A DNA stretch of 64,000 nt from Eunapius fragilis (GCA_963681505.1 OY811984.1:5579878-5643877); one strand, 5' to 3'; positions 1 to 10,619 are shown, counted from the stretch's first letter. Numbers and translations are program-made. Notes: generated by a model not told the origin, from the letters alone.

Positions 1-118
1 AACTCCTCTTACCCACCCCTCACCTAACTCCTCTTACCCACCCCTCACCTAACTCCTCTACCCCACCCCATCACCTAACTCCTCTATACCACCCTTTCAC
101 CTAACTACTTATCGACCT
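1..118. repeat. CTCCTCTACCCC minisatellite, right end
   Basis: About four copies of a roughly 25-bp unit (AACTCCTCTACCCCACCCC plus TCACCT) run in from the window edge. The same unit forms arrays at 7,690-8,060, 19,130-19,195 and 29,521-29,850, each followed by the same spacer. It therefore marks the start of each segmental-duplication unit. Confidence 0.9.
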
Positions 119-560
119 AATCATACCCATCCTTTAGCTCCACTTACCTAGGAGCAAGGGATGCCATCCCTCCCTCCGCCCCAAAGGGGGGATCTGGGAG
201 AGGATGGGGAAAATCAACTGGAATGAGCCTAACCACAAAATTTACCAATATATACCTTGAATGAATTATAGTACTTGTGGGTTGTGCACGTACGTTGTAA
301 GGTTTCAATTCTATTAAACTAGCTGGTGTACATAACTTAAGTACTACATGTGCTCCATGATGTGTTATTAAATAATATGCATTTGCACCTATCATTGTCG
401 TATGTTGTATCCATTTTCTATAAGGCTTTTAGATGCTGTTACAAAGTGTGTTTTTTATTGTTAAACTGGACTTGGTCACTGTTAGTGGTTACAGGCTGTT
501 AGTTGGACTCAGACAATAGGTGAAGTTAATTAGGAGACCTTAAAGGCCACTTCAGGCATT
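119..560. repeat. Duplicated spacer block, shortened copy
   Basis: This non-coding block recurs at 8,075-8,960, 19,200-20,110 and 29,865-30,790 with only small differences. Here it lacks the middle section present in the other three copies and joins early to the 'GGCCACTTCAGGCATTTGG' segment that ends each copy. No credible gene is seen. Confidence 0.75.
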
Positions 561-610
561 TGGTTATTACTGTTATCCTGTGTGGATTGAATGAACAGTT
601 ATGGTTACAT

Positions 611-822
611 TCCCTATGAGAACGTTGATGGCATATAGGATTGGAAGGCAAAAGTGATGTAAAAAGGAAGGAAACAAGGGTCTAATAATAAGGGGAAATA
701 TATTTCACCCATTTGTAGGACATTATGTTTAATTTGTGTGCAAAATATTGGACTATTATATTATTATTAGACCCTCTTTTTACACCTTCCAATCTTATAT
801 ACCACCAACGTTCTCATAGAGA
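611..822. mobile_element. MITE-1 copy (CTATGAGAACGTTGG ends)
   Basis: The sequence begins CCCTATGAGAACGTTGATGG and ends with its near reverse complement CCACCAACGTTCTCATAG, so the roughly 210-bp element has long terminal inverted repeats and no coding capacity. Other copies lie at 10,248-10,491, 28,784-28,976 and 44,532-44,726, with a one-sided remnant at 21,629-21,710. I see no clear target duplication, so the superfamily is unresolved. Confidence 0.75.
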
Positions 823-1033
823 AAGCAAATGCAACTGCTATGCTTACTAGATGCTTTGCCTTGGACGTGTAAACTAGGTATTTATATACATATATATTCA
901 TGTTTTAGTGCATGATATTGATGTGCAATATTCTGTACAATAATTGTGAATACAATCCTGTACGTGAATTTATTCCCATTTGTGTATTCTCTTGTATCTT
1001 GTATTCTAAGAATAATAATAATAATACACTGTT

Positions 1034-1200
1034 CTCGCTTCATTGTGCAGAAATGTGCAATCCCCAAAACCCTGCTTAAAGCTCTTGTGGACGTCTCTGC
1101 AGTTGACCTTCATGTGGCCTTTTCAATTCTCCGCATGTGTGGTAGTTACTATAAGTTAGTACATCTAGCCAGAGCCACACCTATGATCCAAAAGATGTGG
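1034..1200 (+). pseudogene. RLE non-LTR retrotransposon fragment, post-RT region
   Basis: The forward translation carries DVSAVDLHVAFSILRMCG followed by KLVHLARATP. The same run lies just downstream of the reverse transcriptase in the longer minus-strand relic at 33,600-35,345. Only this short piece remains, preceded by an (AAT)n tract, and it has no RT or endonuclease. A sister fragment at 11,620-11,745 has lost more. Confidence 0.7.
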
Positions 1201-1427
1201 CAGCATGTCGTCAGGTACTTTGCTAATTGCTGCCACGGAAGAAACATGCATGATGACAGCATTATTATAAGGAAACATATCAAGGGAACCGAAAGATTGA
1301 AATTTCAACAAGCGTTGGCAGAATGAGATAGACTGTTTGGTTTGCATCATCGTTCATGGTCCAAATAGCAGTCCGTTTAGAATCCAAGATTCATATCCAT
1401 TATCCATATTCCATTACATGCTACTGA

Positions 1428-1700
1428 ACTGGTGTATTGCATGTACTGGATTGGTATGTTGCATGTACTGGATTAGTATGTTGCATGTACTGGATTGGTG
1501 TGTTGCATGTACTGGACTGGTGTCCATGTACTGGACTGGTTTGTTGTATGTACTACTGGGTTGATGTGTTGCATTTACTGTACTGGTTTGTTGTACATGG
1601 ACGGATGTGTTGCATGTACTGGACTGGTGTGTTGCATGTACTGGGCTGGTGTGTTGTATGTACTGGGCTGGTGTGTTCTATGTGCTGGACTGGTGTGTTG
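1428..1700 (+). repeat. 22-bp tandem array
   Basis: About a dozen copies of TGTGTTGCATGTACTGGACTGG with scattered substitutions. Because 22 is not a multiple of 3, every frame cycles through the same words, which gives artefactual open frames. The reverse-complement version is at 2,762-3,390 and shorter arrays are at 13,005-13,125 and 22,920-23,060. Confidence 0.9.
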
Positions 1701-1712
1701 CCCAGGGGAATC

Positions 1713-2760
1713 AGTGGAGGCTATGAGGCGGGATCATTATGGGACATGAGCATATACCTATACATGATGTACCACGGCCCACTACATACCCATGTTCCAT
1801 ATTCCATTACATGCTAATGTCCCATAGTACTCACTATCTTTATATCCCATGACTATTACTGATCATCTTTACATGCAATTATAAATTTTGGCGTGGGATT
1901 CGTGCCAAGAGTATATCAGCTCTGCACTATATACACACTGGTTAAATCAATTATGTGTACTGCATTGGGTTCCTGGACTGGTGTCTTGCATGTACTGGAT
2001 TGATGCGTTGTACGTCCAGGCATGTCGTGGAAGCCATGGGACATGAACAACATGTGCATGTAAATGGAGCACCTCCTCTACATGGTCCTGTCCTATAGCC
2101 TTGACTACGGGGGGGGGGGGGGGGGGGGCACAACAAAGAAAAAGTAACACTCCAACAACGAACAATAAAATCATTGGGCCTTTTAAACTAGCTGTTAACT
2201 GTCATATCACATCCCACCATCAAAACCATCTTTCCCCCTTTATATATAGATATATTGATGGTGGGATGTGATATGACCATTAACAGCTAGTTTAAGGCCC
2301 AATGATTCTGATTTTAATGTTCGTTGTTACTTTTCCGTTCCCCTGTACATGGTCCTGTCTCAGAACCCTACTGTAAGTAATTTTTTAAACCTCTCAATGG
2401 TGCGCAGTCTACATTTGAGCATATGTAGTGGAGGCATGAGACGTCAACATGAGCATGTAGTGGAGGCCATGGGACTTCTAGATGTGCTTTAGGTGTGTGC
2501 GTGTGTGAATGTGTGTGTGTGCATGTGTGTGTGTGTGGATATGTACCTAAACTAAAGTGCTCATGGCCAAATATCAATTCTAACAATAATATATAACTGC
2601 ATGTAAAGATGATCAGCAATGGGATATAAAGATAGTGAGTACTATGAGACATGAGCATGTAGTGGGCACTGGTACATCATGTGGGTATATGCTCATGTCC
2701 TGCGGCTTACACTACATGATCCTTGCCTCATAGCCTCCCCTAATACTCTGATGCCCCTTG
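1713..2760. repeat. Large imperfect inverted repeat
   Basis: The left arm (about 1,700-1,890), including GGAGGCTATGAGGCGGGATC, ATGATGTACCA and ATAGTACTCACTATCTTTATATCCCAT, reappears as reverse complement at about 2,590-2,760. The 22-bp arrays lie outside both arms in opposite orientation. The whole region at 1,428-3,390 is thus a head-to-head duplication around a spacer of about 700 bp. Confidence 0.75.
2137..2336. mobile_element. Foldback element in the centre of the inverted repeat
   Basis: Arms of about 85-90 bp (about 2,137-2,225 and 2,252-2,336) are near-perfect reverse complements; each contains AACTAGCTGTTAA and CATATCACATCCCACCATCA. The loop is about 25 bp. There is no coding capacity. 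It looks like a foldback or MITE-type insertion. A run of 20 G (2,109-2,128) lies just to its left. Confidence 0.7.
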
Positions 2761-2761
2761 G

Positions 2762-3390
2762 TAACACCCCAGTTCAGTACATGGAACACACCAGACCAGT
2801 ACGTGCAAACACACCAGTCCAGTACATACGACACACAGTCCAGTACAGGGTTGTGGTCAGACTTTCGAAGGGGGTGGGTCAGATATGTGCAAATGAGTTT
2901 ACTTAGAAAGACCTAGTCTTGGTTCCAGACCCAACGGACACAACTGTGGATGGAATACAGGGAGGTCGTTAGACCCCATCAATTCCCCCCCCCCCCCCCC
3001 CCTCGTTATGACCCTGCAGTACAAAGTTGAAACAACACCAGCCCAGTACATATAACACATCAGCCCAGTACGTGCAACACATCAGTCCAGTACACACATC
3101 ACACCAGTCCAGTACATGCAATACACAAGTCCAGTACATACTACACACCAGCCCAATACATAGGACACCAGCCCATACATGCAACACATCAGTCCAGTGC
3201 ATACAAAACACCAGTCCAGTACATGCAACACACCAGTCCAGTACATGCATCACATCAGTCCAGTGTGCAAAACACATCAGTCCAGTACATGCACATACCT
3301 AAAGCACATCCAGAAGTCCCATGGCCTCCAGTACATGCAGCAGACCAGTTCAGTATATGCAACACATCAGCTCACTCAATATAATGGGAT
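2762..3390 (-). repeat. 22-bp tandem array, reverse orientation
   Basis: Repeats of CAACACATCAGTCCAGTACATG, the complement of the array at 1,428-1,700, occur at 2,762-2,850 and densely at 3,027-3,390. A C18 run (2,985-3,002) separates the two parts. Confidence 0.85.
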
Positions 3391-3429
3391 AAACTGAATC
3401 CCGAGGATGCACTGAGGTATGCAATGGGA

Positions 3430-3865
3430 GCAGTATTTATTTCATGCAAAAAAAAAAAAGAAATAAAAAAACGACTGGTCCCCAGACCAATAGCTATACA
3501 AAATGCGGGGTTGTATACGGCTTTCTTTCTCTATACGTTCCAAATGGGACGCCCGCACAACTTCCCGACAGCGTGACGCAAGCAATTATCCGAAATGACA
3601 AATATATATATTGGGGGCGTCGAGGCACTCGAGATGGTGTGGGTCTGGGTATGGGATACCAACTGCATACCCAGCGGCGGATCCACACCTAAGCCATTGG
3701 GTTCTCCGTGGGTGTAGTATAGCATCCCACACCAGGTAAGGGGTAGTGGGGCTCAGCCCCAGCTCTGTATAGCTTGAACATTTCTTCTTGAGACGCGCAT
3801 GCGATTATTATAGCGCTGATGTTGCACATAAATTCTAGTAGGGGAGGTGGAGGGCACATGCCCCG
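3430..3865. repeat. Duplicated A-rich spacer block
   Basis: An A-run followed by CGACTGGTCCCCAGACCAAT and about 400 bp of non-coding sequence. Equivalent blocks are at 13,245-13,740 and 23,180-23,750. In this unit the block is cut off at about 3,866 where the gag/LTR relic begins. No gene is seen. Confidence 0.7.
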
Positions 3866-4323
3866 TCCCAACCTCTGAGATAATGTCCGGATTGGATCGC
3901 AAGGCTCGACTACATTCATCTGGAACACCAGCTATGAATTGCTGAAACAACAGTTTGTCTTTACTTTCTCCATCCAAGTCTGGTAGGGCGGATTCAAGCA
4001 AGCGTTGAAGATGGTGCAAGTACATTTGTACGGTTTCACCTGGTCTCAATTTACGCGCTTGGAATTTTGCAAAACGAAGAAAATTGATTGGGTTTCAAGG
4101 CACTGCACAGCGATTGTTTGACTTCGTCGTAGTCCTTCCTGGTTTCCTCTGGGATACTTAACCATGCCACGAGTGCTTCCTTTTCCAGCAAGGTTGGAAG
4201 TTTCAACGCCCTTGTTTTCTTATCCCATTCGTTCGCTGCCGCACAAATTTCAAAACGTTCTAACCAGTCCGTGAAGTCCCCATCCGTACACCGACCTGGC
4301 AGGCTGACATGACGATTCTCCAT
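3866..4323 (-). pseudogene. LTR-retrotransposon gag relic, frameshifted
   Basis: The start codon is the complement of 4,321-4,323. The first frame reads as a gag N-terminal domain (DFTDWLERFEICAAANEWD, then KLPTLLEKEALVAWL). The next frame continues with KLRPGETVQMYLHHLQRLL and LFQQFIAGVPDE, typical of Ty3/gypsy capsid proteins. The two are offset by one small indel at about 4,083-4,095. The relic stops abruptly near 3,866 with no protease, RT or integrase behind it. It sits directly downstream of an LTR-like segment and primer-binding site, so it is the 5' end of a truncated element. Confidence 0.75.
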
Positions 4324-4338
4324 CTTCTCCGACTGATT

Positions 4339-4349
4339 CTCTGCTACCA
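4339..4349 (-). other. Primer-binding site complementary to initiator tRNA-Met
   Basis: On the minus strand this reads TGGTAGCAGAG, which pairs with the CTCTGCTACCA 3' end of animal initiator tRNA-Met. It lies one base inside the LTR end and 16 bases before the gag ATG, as expected for a Ty3/gypsy element. Confidence 0.65.
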
Positions 4350-4350
4350 G

Positions 4351-4586
4351 TGTAACGCCGCGTTTCGATTTCAACACTCCAACTTACAACGTAATACAAT
4401 TGAACTGAACTCATACACACATACAAAATGTTGATATTTACACATGCAAGACAAAGGCACAATAACACAGGCTGTTGGTAGGGCAAGGTACATCGCACGC
4501 CCCATAGCGCCGATGCTCCAAGAGCCATACTATTCACGGAAACCAGTGCACACAATAGGAATACATTGTCACCTCCGTTAGTCACA
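4351..4586 (-). mobile_element. 5' LTR of the truncated gypsy-like element
   Basis: Read on the minus strand, the segment starts TGTGAC and ends GTTACA, giving TG..CA ends with a short inverted repeat, and is about 236 bp. The primer-binding site follows after one base. No second LTR is present, so the boundaries rest on these terminal motifs. It lies about 80 bp upstream of the promoter motifs of gene copy 1 and replaces the upstream block found before copies 2-4. Confidence 0.55.
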
Positions 4587-4619
4587 TTACATAAGTAATG
4601 TTTACGTTACATTTTAAAA

Positions 4620-4820
4620 ATCTACAAATGCGGCATGGCGTAATATGTACGCGTCGCGTTCCTACCCAAATTTGGAATATGGCCGGCCATGACTCTACTG
4701 TAATGCGCATGCGCAAAGTGACGGCCGTAGGGTCATATGGATTATGGCCTCGGGGCGCGCGTTTATCTGCCCTGCGTGCAGGATGACGGTGGCTCCCCGT
4801 CAATTAATATATAAATTCAA
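4620..4820 (+). promoter_or_regulatory. Promoter of YWTD-EGF gene copy 1
   Basis: A CpG-rich block in AT-rich surroundings carries CCAAATTTGG (4,666-4,675, exact CArG consensus), TGCGCATGCGCA (4,704-4,715, exact NRF1-type palindrome) and TATATAAA (4,808-4,815), 95 bp before the ATG. The block is conserved before all four gene copies. Motif meaning is from known consensus sequences; binding is inferred. Confidence 0.6.
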
Positions 4821-4902
4821 GCCACGCTTCGGCATAATAAAAGCGTATACGCCTGCAAACCTATATATCTCTATCTACTGTCAGTGAATTTGAACGATCA
4901 GT

Positions 4903-7634
4903 ATGACCATTCCATTGTTCTTGGCGATCTTTCTTTGCCTCATATTCGTTGAAGCAGCGCAGGAAGGTATGGATGAGACGGTCAGCCTTGGCAAATTGAA
5001 AACTGATGCCTTCTCTCCCCCGCCCGCACCCCCCCCCCCCCCCCAATCTGCATTCCGTGTATAGAACCCACGGAACAACCTGCTCCTTTGAATTCAAAGG
5101 CTCAGTGGACTGCTTTGAATCCGAACAAGATTAGTTCTTCATTCTTAAGCCGGGAAAAGTCTTCACAGGCTAAAGCTAAACGACAAACGGCAAGTACCGG
5201 TAAGATATATCCGTCAATCCGTCGCATAATTATAATGTTATACTCAATATAGCAGATGCAGACGCGTCGCTACTTTTTACTAATCGAAGATATCTAGCAG
5301 TTTTAAGCTTGAATGGATCATTGCTATCTGCGCTTGATCTAGGCATCGGTGCCAATGCCATTGGCGTGGACTTCGATATCAGGTATAATACATGCATGTA
5401 CACGCGAGTTTGGATGATTTTGTACGTCCTCTTCGTCCCGCATATGATCTGCTGCAGGAAAAACTACGTTCTTTTCAGCGATGTTAGTCAGGGGTTGGTA
5501 GTACGACTTTACAATAATCAGAATGGGTTGATTCTCACGTCAAAGGCCCTCACAACTCCTGGTAATTTTTTTTTTAAATTAAGTTCCTAATTGAGATCTC
5601 AATTAATGTATTACAATCGCTTGTAAACAGACGGCATCGCCTGGGACTGGATCAACGAAAAAATTTACTGGACGGATGCTATTGAGAAAGAGATTGAGGT
5701 TCTAGATCCCGCCAGTGGATTACGTGCAGTTCTAGTCGACAACGGTGTATCAAGCATCCCACGTGCTATTGTTTTGGATCCAACAACACGGTATGTCAAT
5801 TATTCTTATATGCTTTCGCTCTTATTAAATCTGATACCTATAAGTCCAGCTAGCTATTTAGCTTGCACGTGTACAGAATGCATCACTACACTGCATGCTG
5901 ACTTATAAGGTTATAGAGTTAGCGTTTAGTACAATTACCACACAAAGTAAAACTGATGTACATGTGCTTACAATATCATGCATGCACTGTACGCGTATTA
6001 ATTTTATCACTCAAAATGTGGTATAGATTGTCTAAACATATGTGTTTCATAGGATTTAAAACTTTTATGTACGTATATGGCCGGAGTGTTTCAAGTCACA
6101 TTTCTTCCCCTATGTAGGACCATGTTCTGGACTGACTGGGGAAGCTCACCTAGAATAGAAAGAGCATCAATGTCAGGAAATGACAGATTTGTTTTACATA
6201 GCACCAACTTGGTGTGGCCAAATGGACTGACAATTGACTATGACACCCAGAATATCTACTGGGTGGATGGTTCATTCCACAGACTGGAGACATCAAAGAG
6301 TGATGGCAGCCAGAGAAGACTTCTGACAACGATTGGTTTGGTACATCCTTTTGGAATAACAGTTTGCGCAGGCATGCTTTACTGGACTGACTGGTCATAT
6401 AGTGCAGTCCTGCAAGCACCAATAGCAGCTCCTTCAAACGTCAGTTTTCTCTTTGACAACCTTGCCAACAACCCAATGGCCATACAGTGTGTTTCAGCCC
6501 GCAGACAACCATTAGGTTTGCCTAGTGATTAGCTTACTATAACAACGCATGCATGCAATGCCACTAAACTGGAGGGAGCATGCAATTCATGTTAAGTTTT
6601 ATTTACTCCCCCTACCTGCTCCAAATTCATGCACTAGTTAAATGTAATTTATTATCTCTCGCTTTCTAACTTTTTCCTGTATGTTGAGTAATTTATTTCT
6701 CTCTGTTTTACCTAATTTTCAGTCTCAAAACCATGTAAAAACAATAATGGAAATTGCAGCCACCTGTGTCTTCTAAGCTCTACATCTCCTACGAACTACA
6801 CATGTTCCTGTCCAGCAGGATTAATGTTGGGAAGCAACCAACTGACCTGCACAGGTATATAACTCATTATTCTGTACTCTGATAATGTCAATTTGGTCTT
6901 GTATTTGAATTAATCATTAATAGAGCATAATCTTAATAGTAATTAAAGTATTTGTCTGTTTGCAATCATTTCGAGCAGACACATCCTGTTAATGTTTTCA
7001 TTGTTGAATATTTCCATTTGCACAGATGCTACATGTAAATTGCCATGTCAAAATGATGGAACATGTGTGAGAGAAATATGTGTATGCACCAAGCAGTGGA
7101 CTGGATCTCAGTGTTCTCAACGTGAGTAGAGTCATTTTATTTATTGTCTGTTGCCGGCATGTAGTGACAAATATCAAGTTTCATCGGTCGCTTTGCTCTA
7201 TATAACACCCTGTAGCTCTTTGCTTCACTCCTACTGGTTGTCTTAATGGTGGAGTCTGCACTAGTCCTAACAACTGCACTTGTTCTTCTCAGTGGACAGG
7301 AGCAAACTGCCTAACTCGTACAGGCTATATAATTGACTTCATAAACGTTTTATTTATCTTCTTTTTTACTGATAGCTGTTTGCAGTCCTGCTTGTGTGAA
7401 TGGAAACTGTACTCCCCCCAACGTTTGCAATTGCATCACGGGATGGTATGGAGCTTCCTGTAACAAAGGTTAGGAAATCCATGTACTACATATGCAATTA
7501 GTCTTCTCATCACATGACAATCTGCACCCCTTACAGCCATTTGCAATCCCCCATGCCAAAATGGAGGGCTGTGTACCTCTCCTGGTGTATGCAGATGCCT
7601 ACCAGGTCAAAGTGGATCTCAATGCCAAAATTAG
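4903..7634 (+). CDS. YWTD beta-propeller / EGF secreted protein, copy 1
   Basis: Eleven exons: 4903-4966, 5065-5199, 5253-5382, 5458-5561, 5631-5790, 6118-6515, 6723-6854, 7026-7121, 7216-7317, 7376-7468, 7537-7634 (503 residues). Residues 1 to about 19 form a signal peptide ([15 protein letters not shown]). Residues 22-66 are polar and end in AKAKRQ, a possible processing site. Residues about 67-330 are six LDL-receptor class B blades (IYWTDA, MFWTDWG, IYWVDG, LYWTDWS). Residues 331-503 are five EGF modules, one per exon. There is no membrane segment, so the product is probably secreted. The fold matches the LRP/nidogen propeller, which binds ligands; the ligand is unknown. All borders are GT-AG. 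This copy shares SDVSQG in blade 2 with copy 4. Confidence 0.85.
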
Positions 7635-7689
7635 AACGCTGTGTGACTTTTAGACAGTTTTTGATTAATGCTCCCTCCTCCTCCCCTCC

Positions 7690-8060
7690 CTGCTTCCCTC
7701 CCACCACTTCCTTCCTCACCCCTCACCCAACTCCTCTACCCCACCCCTCACCTAATTCCCTAACCACCCACACCTAACTCCTCTACCCGCCCTCACCCAA
7801 CTCCTCTACCCCACCCCTCACCTAATTCCCTAACCACCCACACCTAACTCCTCTACCCACCCTCACCTAACTCCTCTACCCCACCCCCTCACCTAATTCC
7901 CTACCCACCTTCACCTAACTCCTCCACCCCTTACCTTACCTAACTCCTCTACCCCACCCCTTACCTTACCTAACTCCTCTACCCCACCCCTCACCTAACT
8001 CCTCTACCCCACCCCTCACCTAACTCCTCTACCCCACCCCCTCACCAAACTCCTCTATAC
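7690..8060. repeat. CTCCTCTACCCC minisatellite
   Basis: About 14 units of the 25-bp repeat follow the stop codon of copy 1 by roughly 60 bp, replacing the 38-bp repeat and tail found after copies 2 and 4. It marks the junction to the next duplication unit. Confidence 0.9.
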
Positions 8061-8074
8061 CATCCTCTCACCTA

Positions 8075-8960
8075 ACTACTTATCCACCTAATCATACCCA
8101 TCCTTTAGCTCCACTTACCTAGGAGCAAGGGATGCCATTCCTCCCTCAGCCCCAAAGGGGGGATCCCGGAGAGGGATGGGGAAAATCAAACCTACCTGGA
8201 ATAAGCCAAACCACAAAATTTACCAATATATACCTTGAATGAGTTATAGTACTTGTGGGTTGTGCATGTACGTATACTTCGTTGTAAGGTTTCAATTCTA
8301 TTAAACTGGCTGGTGTACATAACTTAGTACAATATTTACTATGATCTATGATGTGTTATTAAATAATATGCATTGCACCTATCATTGTCGTATGATGTTG
8401 TATCCATTTTCTATAAGGCTTTTAGATGCTGTTACAAAGTGTTTTTGACCATACTTGGTCACTGTTAGTGACTCAGACAATAGGCAAAGTTAATTATGAG
8501 AAGCTACAAGGAGTGTAGACCATTGAATTGTTCTATTTTTATTTCATACTAGAGATTACATATGTAACAATACAAAGGGTGTGCACAGCCAGTTAACTGC
8601 TCAATTCATGCCAAAGATTTTGGCACCCTCCTCCCATAGGTGCAATTCTAGCCCATTTGCGGGGAAGGGGGAGCTTTTCTACGCCTTTGAATTACAGCCT
8701 TTTTTGTTGGTAATCCACCATGAGGTAGTCATCAGAAGGGAGAAGTTGTTTCTACACATGCCATCATCAGTTTTATTCATTTGCATTTTGTGGAAACTTC
8801 ATGGGAACATATACGGGGGTGGGGTTAAACCTCCCTTAACATTTATTGACCAGGTACATATTTTTTTGGAATGGTACGAAATAAGAAATTTTAAAAAAAC
8901 TTCCTCCCTTCCCCTTCCCCTCTGGCTGAAGCTTAAAGGCCACTTCAGGCATTTGGTTAT
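8075..8960. repeat. Duplicated spacer block, full copy
   Basis: Nearly identical to 19,200-20,110 and 29,865-30,790. It includes AGGAGCAAGGGATGCCAT near its start and GGCCACTTCAGGCATTTGG near its end. Short open frames occur but change between copies, so I see no gene. Confidence 0.75.
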
Positions 8961-8999
8961 TACTGTTATCCTGTGTGGATTGAATGAACAGTTATGATT

Positions 9000-10118
9000 A
9001 CAACTCTTTGGTCCTCCCATCTGATGTCATTTCAGTAGAGTCTGTTCTCCAGAGCTCGTCTTCTCTCTGAGCCAGCTCCTCATGCTGCTTCTTGGCTCTC
9101 AGTCACTCCTTCTGTACAGCTTGGGCTCCACTTTGATCCAAATGAGCTGCAAATACAGTTTAAGGTACTTAAACCTAGTTAACTGACCACCGCGCCTCAT
9201 TACCAAGACAATCACGTGAGACGTGACACGCATGCGCAGTCAGTAGTGCGAAACGGTGGTGCGGAATAATTTTCTTTTCTTTTAACTGACTTCTCCATCA
9301 CCATCCGGGATGATGTGAGTCTGTGGGCGGGGATATGGCACGGTACGAGTGGGTGGTGCCATATCACCACACACCCCCAAACTTGCCGCGCCACGCGTAC
9401 CCTGGCCCAGACCCCTGCCAAGAGCATGTAGACCCAAATCAGTGCTGGCCATACAACAATATCGTGATAGAGAAGGTTAAACTGCAATAAAGTGGTGGCT
9501 GGGATTAAATACGTCTGGTGGATCCATGTGTTTGCTTTGCCCAGATACTGCTCTGGACACCCTGGGACATCATACAGTCCCTTGCAGAAGGGGTGGAGAT
9601 GTGGTTACACGCCATAACTGTTTGCGTGACACTTTTGTAGACCTTTGCCGCAGCGCACATCTTAGTGTCCAAGTAGAGGTTGGGAATAACCTCACATTTG
9701 GACAACTCCTGCCCGGCTGACATCTTGGTGGGCAATTGGGATAGGGGGAAACCTGCCGCATTTGACTTTACAGTTTCTTCTCCCCTATCATCTGCCATCT
9801 TATCTGAGGGTAGTGCTAACACAGGTGCAGCCGCCCGATCAGCTGAGGAACGCAAGCACAGAGCTAATGATGTGAAGTGTGCTGAGCTGGGCTGGTCCTG
9901 TGTTCCACTTGCCATGGAGACCTATGGAGCCTGGGGTGATGAGGCACAATGCACCTTTTCTCGCCTGGCTTCTCTTCTCTCTGTGGGATCTGCTTTGGCC
10001 CAAGGGTAAGGTTCTATCTGACATTTATGGCCATCTTAACTTCAAACTTATGCGTGTCACTGCAAGAGCTTTGCTAGCCAGGTCTCCACCAATCCTGGCT
10101 CAGCTGGACAGTGGTTAA
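9000..10118 (+). pseudogene. RLE non-LTR retrotransposon 3' piece
   Basis: Forward frames give MCLLCPDTALDTLGHH then TCRRGGDVVTRHN, a CCHC zinc-knuckle (C-x2-C, H, C) followed by PADILVGNWDRGKPAAFDFT, the PD..D core of a restriction-like endonuclease as in R2-type elements. The C-terminal AELGWSCVPLAMETYGAWG and IYGHLNFKLMRVTARALLA follow. At least two frameshifts are present (one near 9,700, one near 10,010). RT is absent: this is a typical 5' truncation. A 320-bp insertion (9,160-9,480) interrupts it. Confidence 0.75.
9160..9480. other. TTAA-bounded insertion in the RLE relic
   Basis: The sister copies at 20,270 and 30,945 run straight from GAGCTGCAAAC to GCAATAAAGTGG. Here about 320 bp intervenes, with TTAA at 9,160-9,163 and again at 9,477-9,480. 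The insert is CpG- and GC-rich and has no open frame I trust. I see no terminal inverted repeats, so assignment to a TTAA-targeting transposon is not justified. Confidence 0.6.
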
Positions 10119-10133
10119 ATGCGTGTGTTAGTA

Positions 10134-10232
10134 CCATAGTCATGTATCATGTAGTTTTGTAAATTCAAATATGATTAAAAGTTAGTTCCATAGTCATGTA
10201 TCATGTAGTTTTGTAAATTCAAATATGATTAC
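10134..10232. repeat. 54-bp repeat, two copies
   Basis: Two copies of the unit beginning GTTAGTTCCATAGTCATGTA. The same array has about seven copies at 20,928-21,290 in the next unit, so copy number changed after duplication. Confidence 0.9.
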
Positions 10233-10247
10233 AAGTAATAAAAACAT

Positions 10248-10491
10248 TCTCTATGAGAACATTGGTGGCATATAGGATTTGAAGGCAATAGTGGTGTAAA
10301 AAGGAAGGAAACAAGGGTCTAATAATAAGGGGAAGTATAGTAGTCCTATATTTCGCCCATTTGTAGGACATTATGTTTGTGTGCGAAATATAGGACTATT
10401 ATATTTCCCCTTCTTATTAGACCCTTGTTTCCTTCCTTTTTACACCACTACTACCTTCCAATCCTATATGCCACCAACGTTCTCATAGAGA
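10248..10491. mobile_element. MITE-1, best-preserved copy
   Basis: The terminal inverted repeats are long: TCTCTATGAGAACATTGGTGGCATATAGGATT on the left pairs with AATCCTATATGCCACCAACGTTCTCATAGAGA on the right, and further internal pairing (AAACAAGGGTCTAATAA / TTATTAGACCCTTGTTT) covers most of the length. It is a nearly complete palindrome of about 244 bp with a central TAGGACATTATG region. Confidence 0.8.
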
Positions 10492-10619
10492 AAGCAAATG
10501 CAACTGCTATATTTACTAGATGCTTTGCCTTGGACGTGTAAACTGTTTAGATTAGGTAGTTTCTAAATATATTCATGTTTTACATTGATGTGTAGTATTC
10601 TAGTATTTGACTTGTCCGG

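Noticed and set aside
1337-1817. Overlapping ORFs rich in CMYWTGVLHVLDW words
   Set aside because: The 22-bp tandem repeat gives the same words in every frame; no start or splice logic.
2762-3390. Possible CRISPR array
   Set aside because: The repeats are contiguous 22-bp units without unique spacers, and the genome is eukaryotic.
6150-6437. Minus-strand ORF opposite the propeller exon, conserved in three copies
   Set aside because: It is the shadow of a well-supported exon, and its conservation follows from the duplication.
8581-8997. 138-codon plus-strand ORF in the spacer block
   Set aside because: The matching blocks at 19,700 and 30,400 break this frame with small indels, so it is not under coding constraint.
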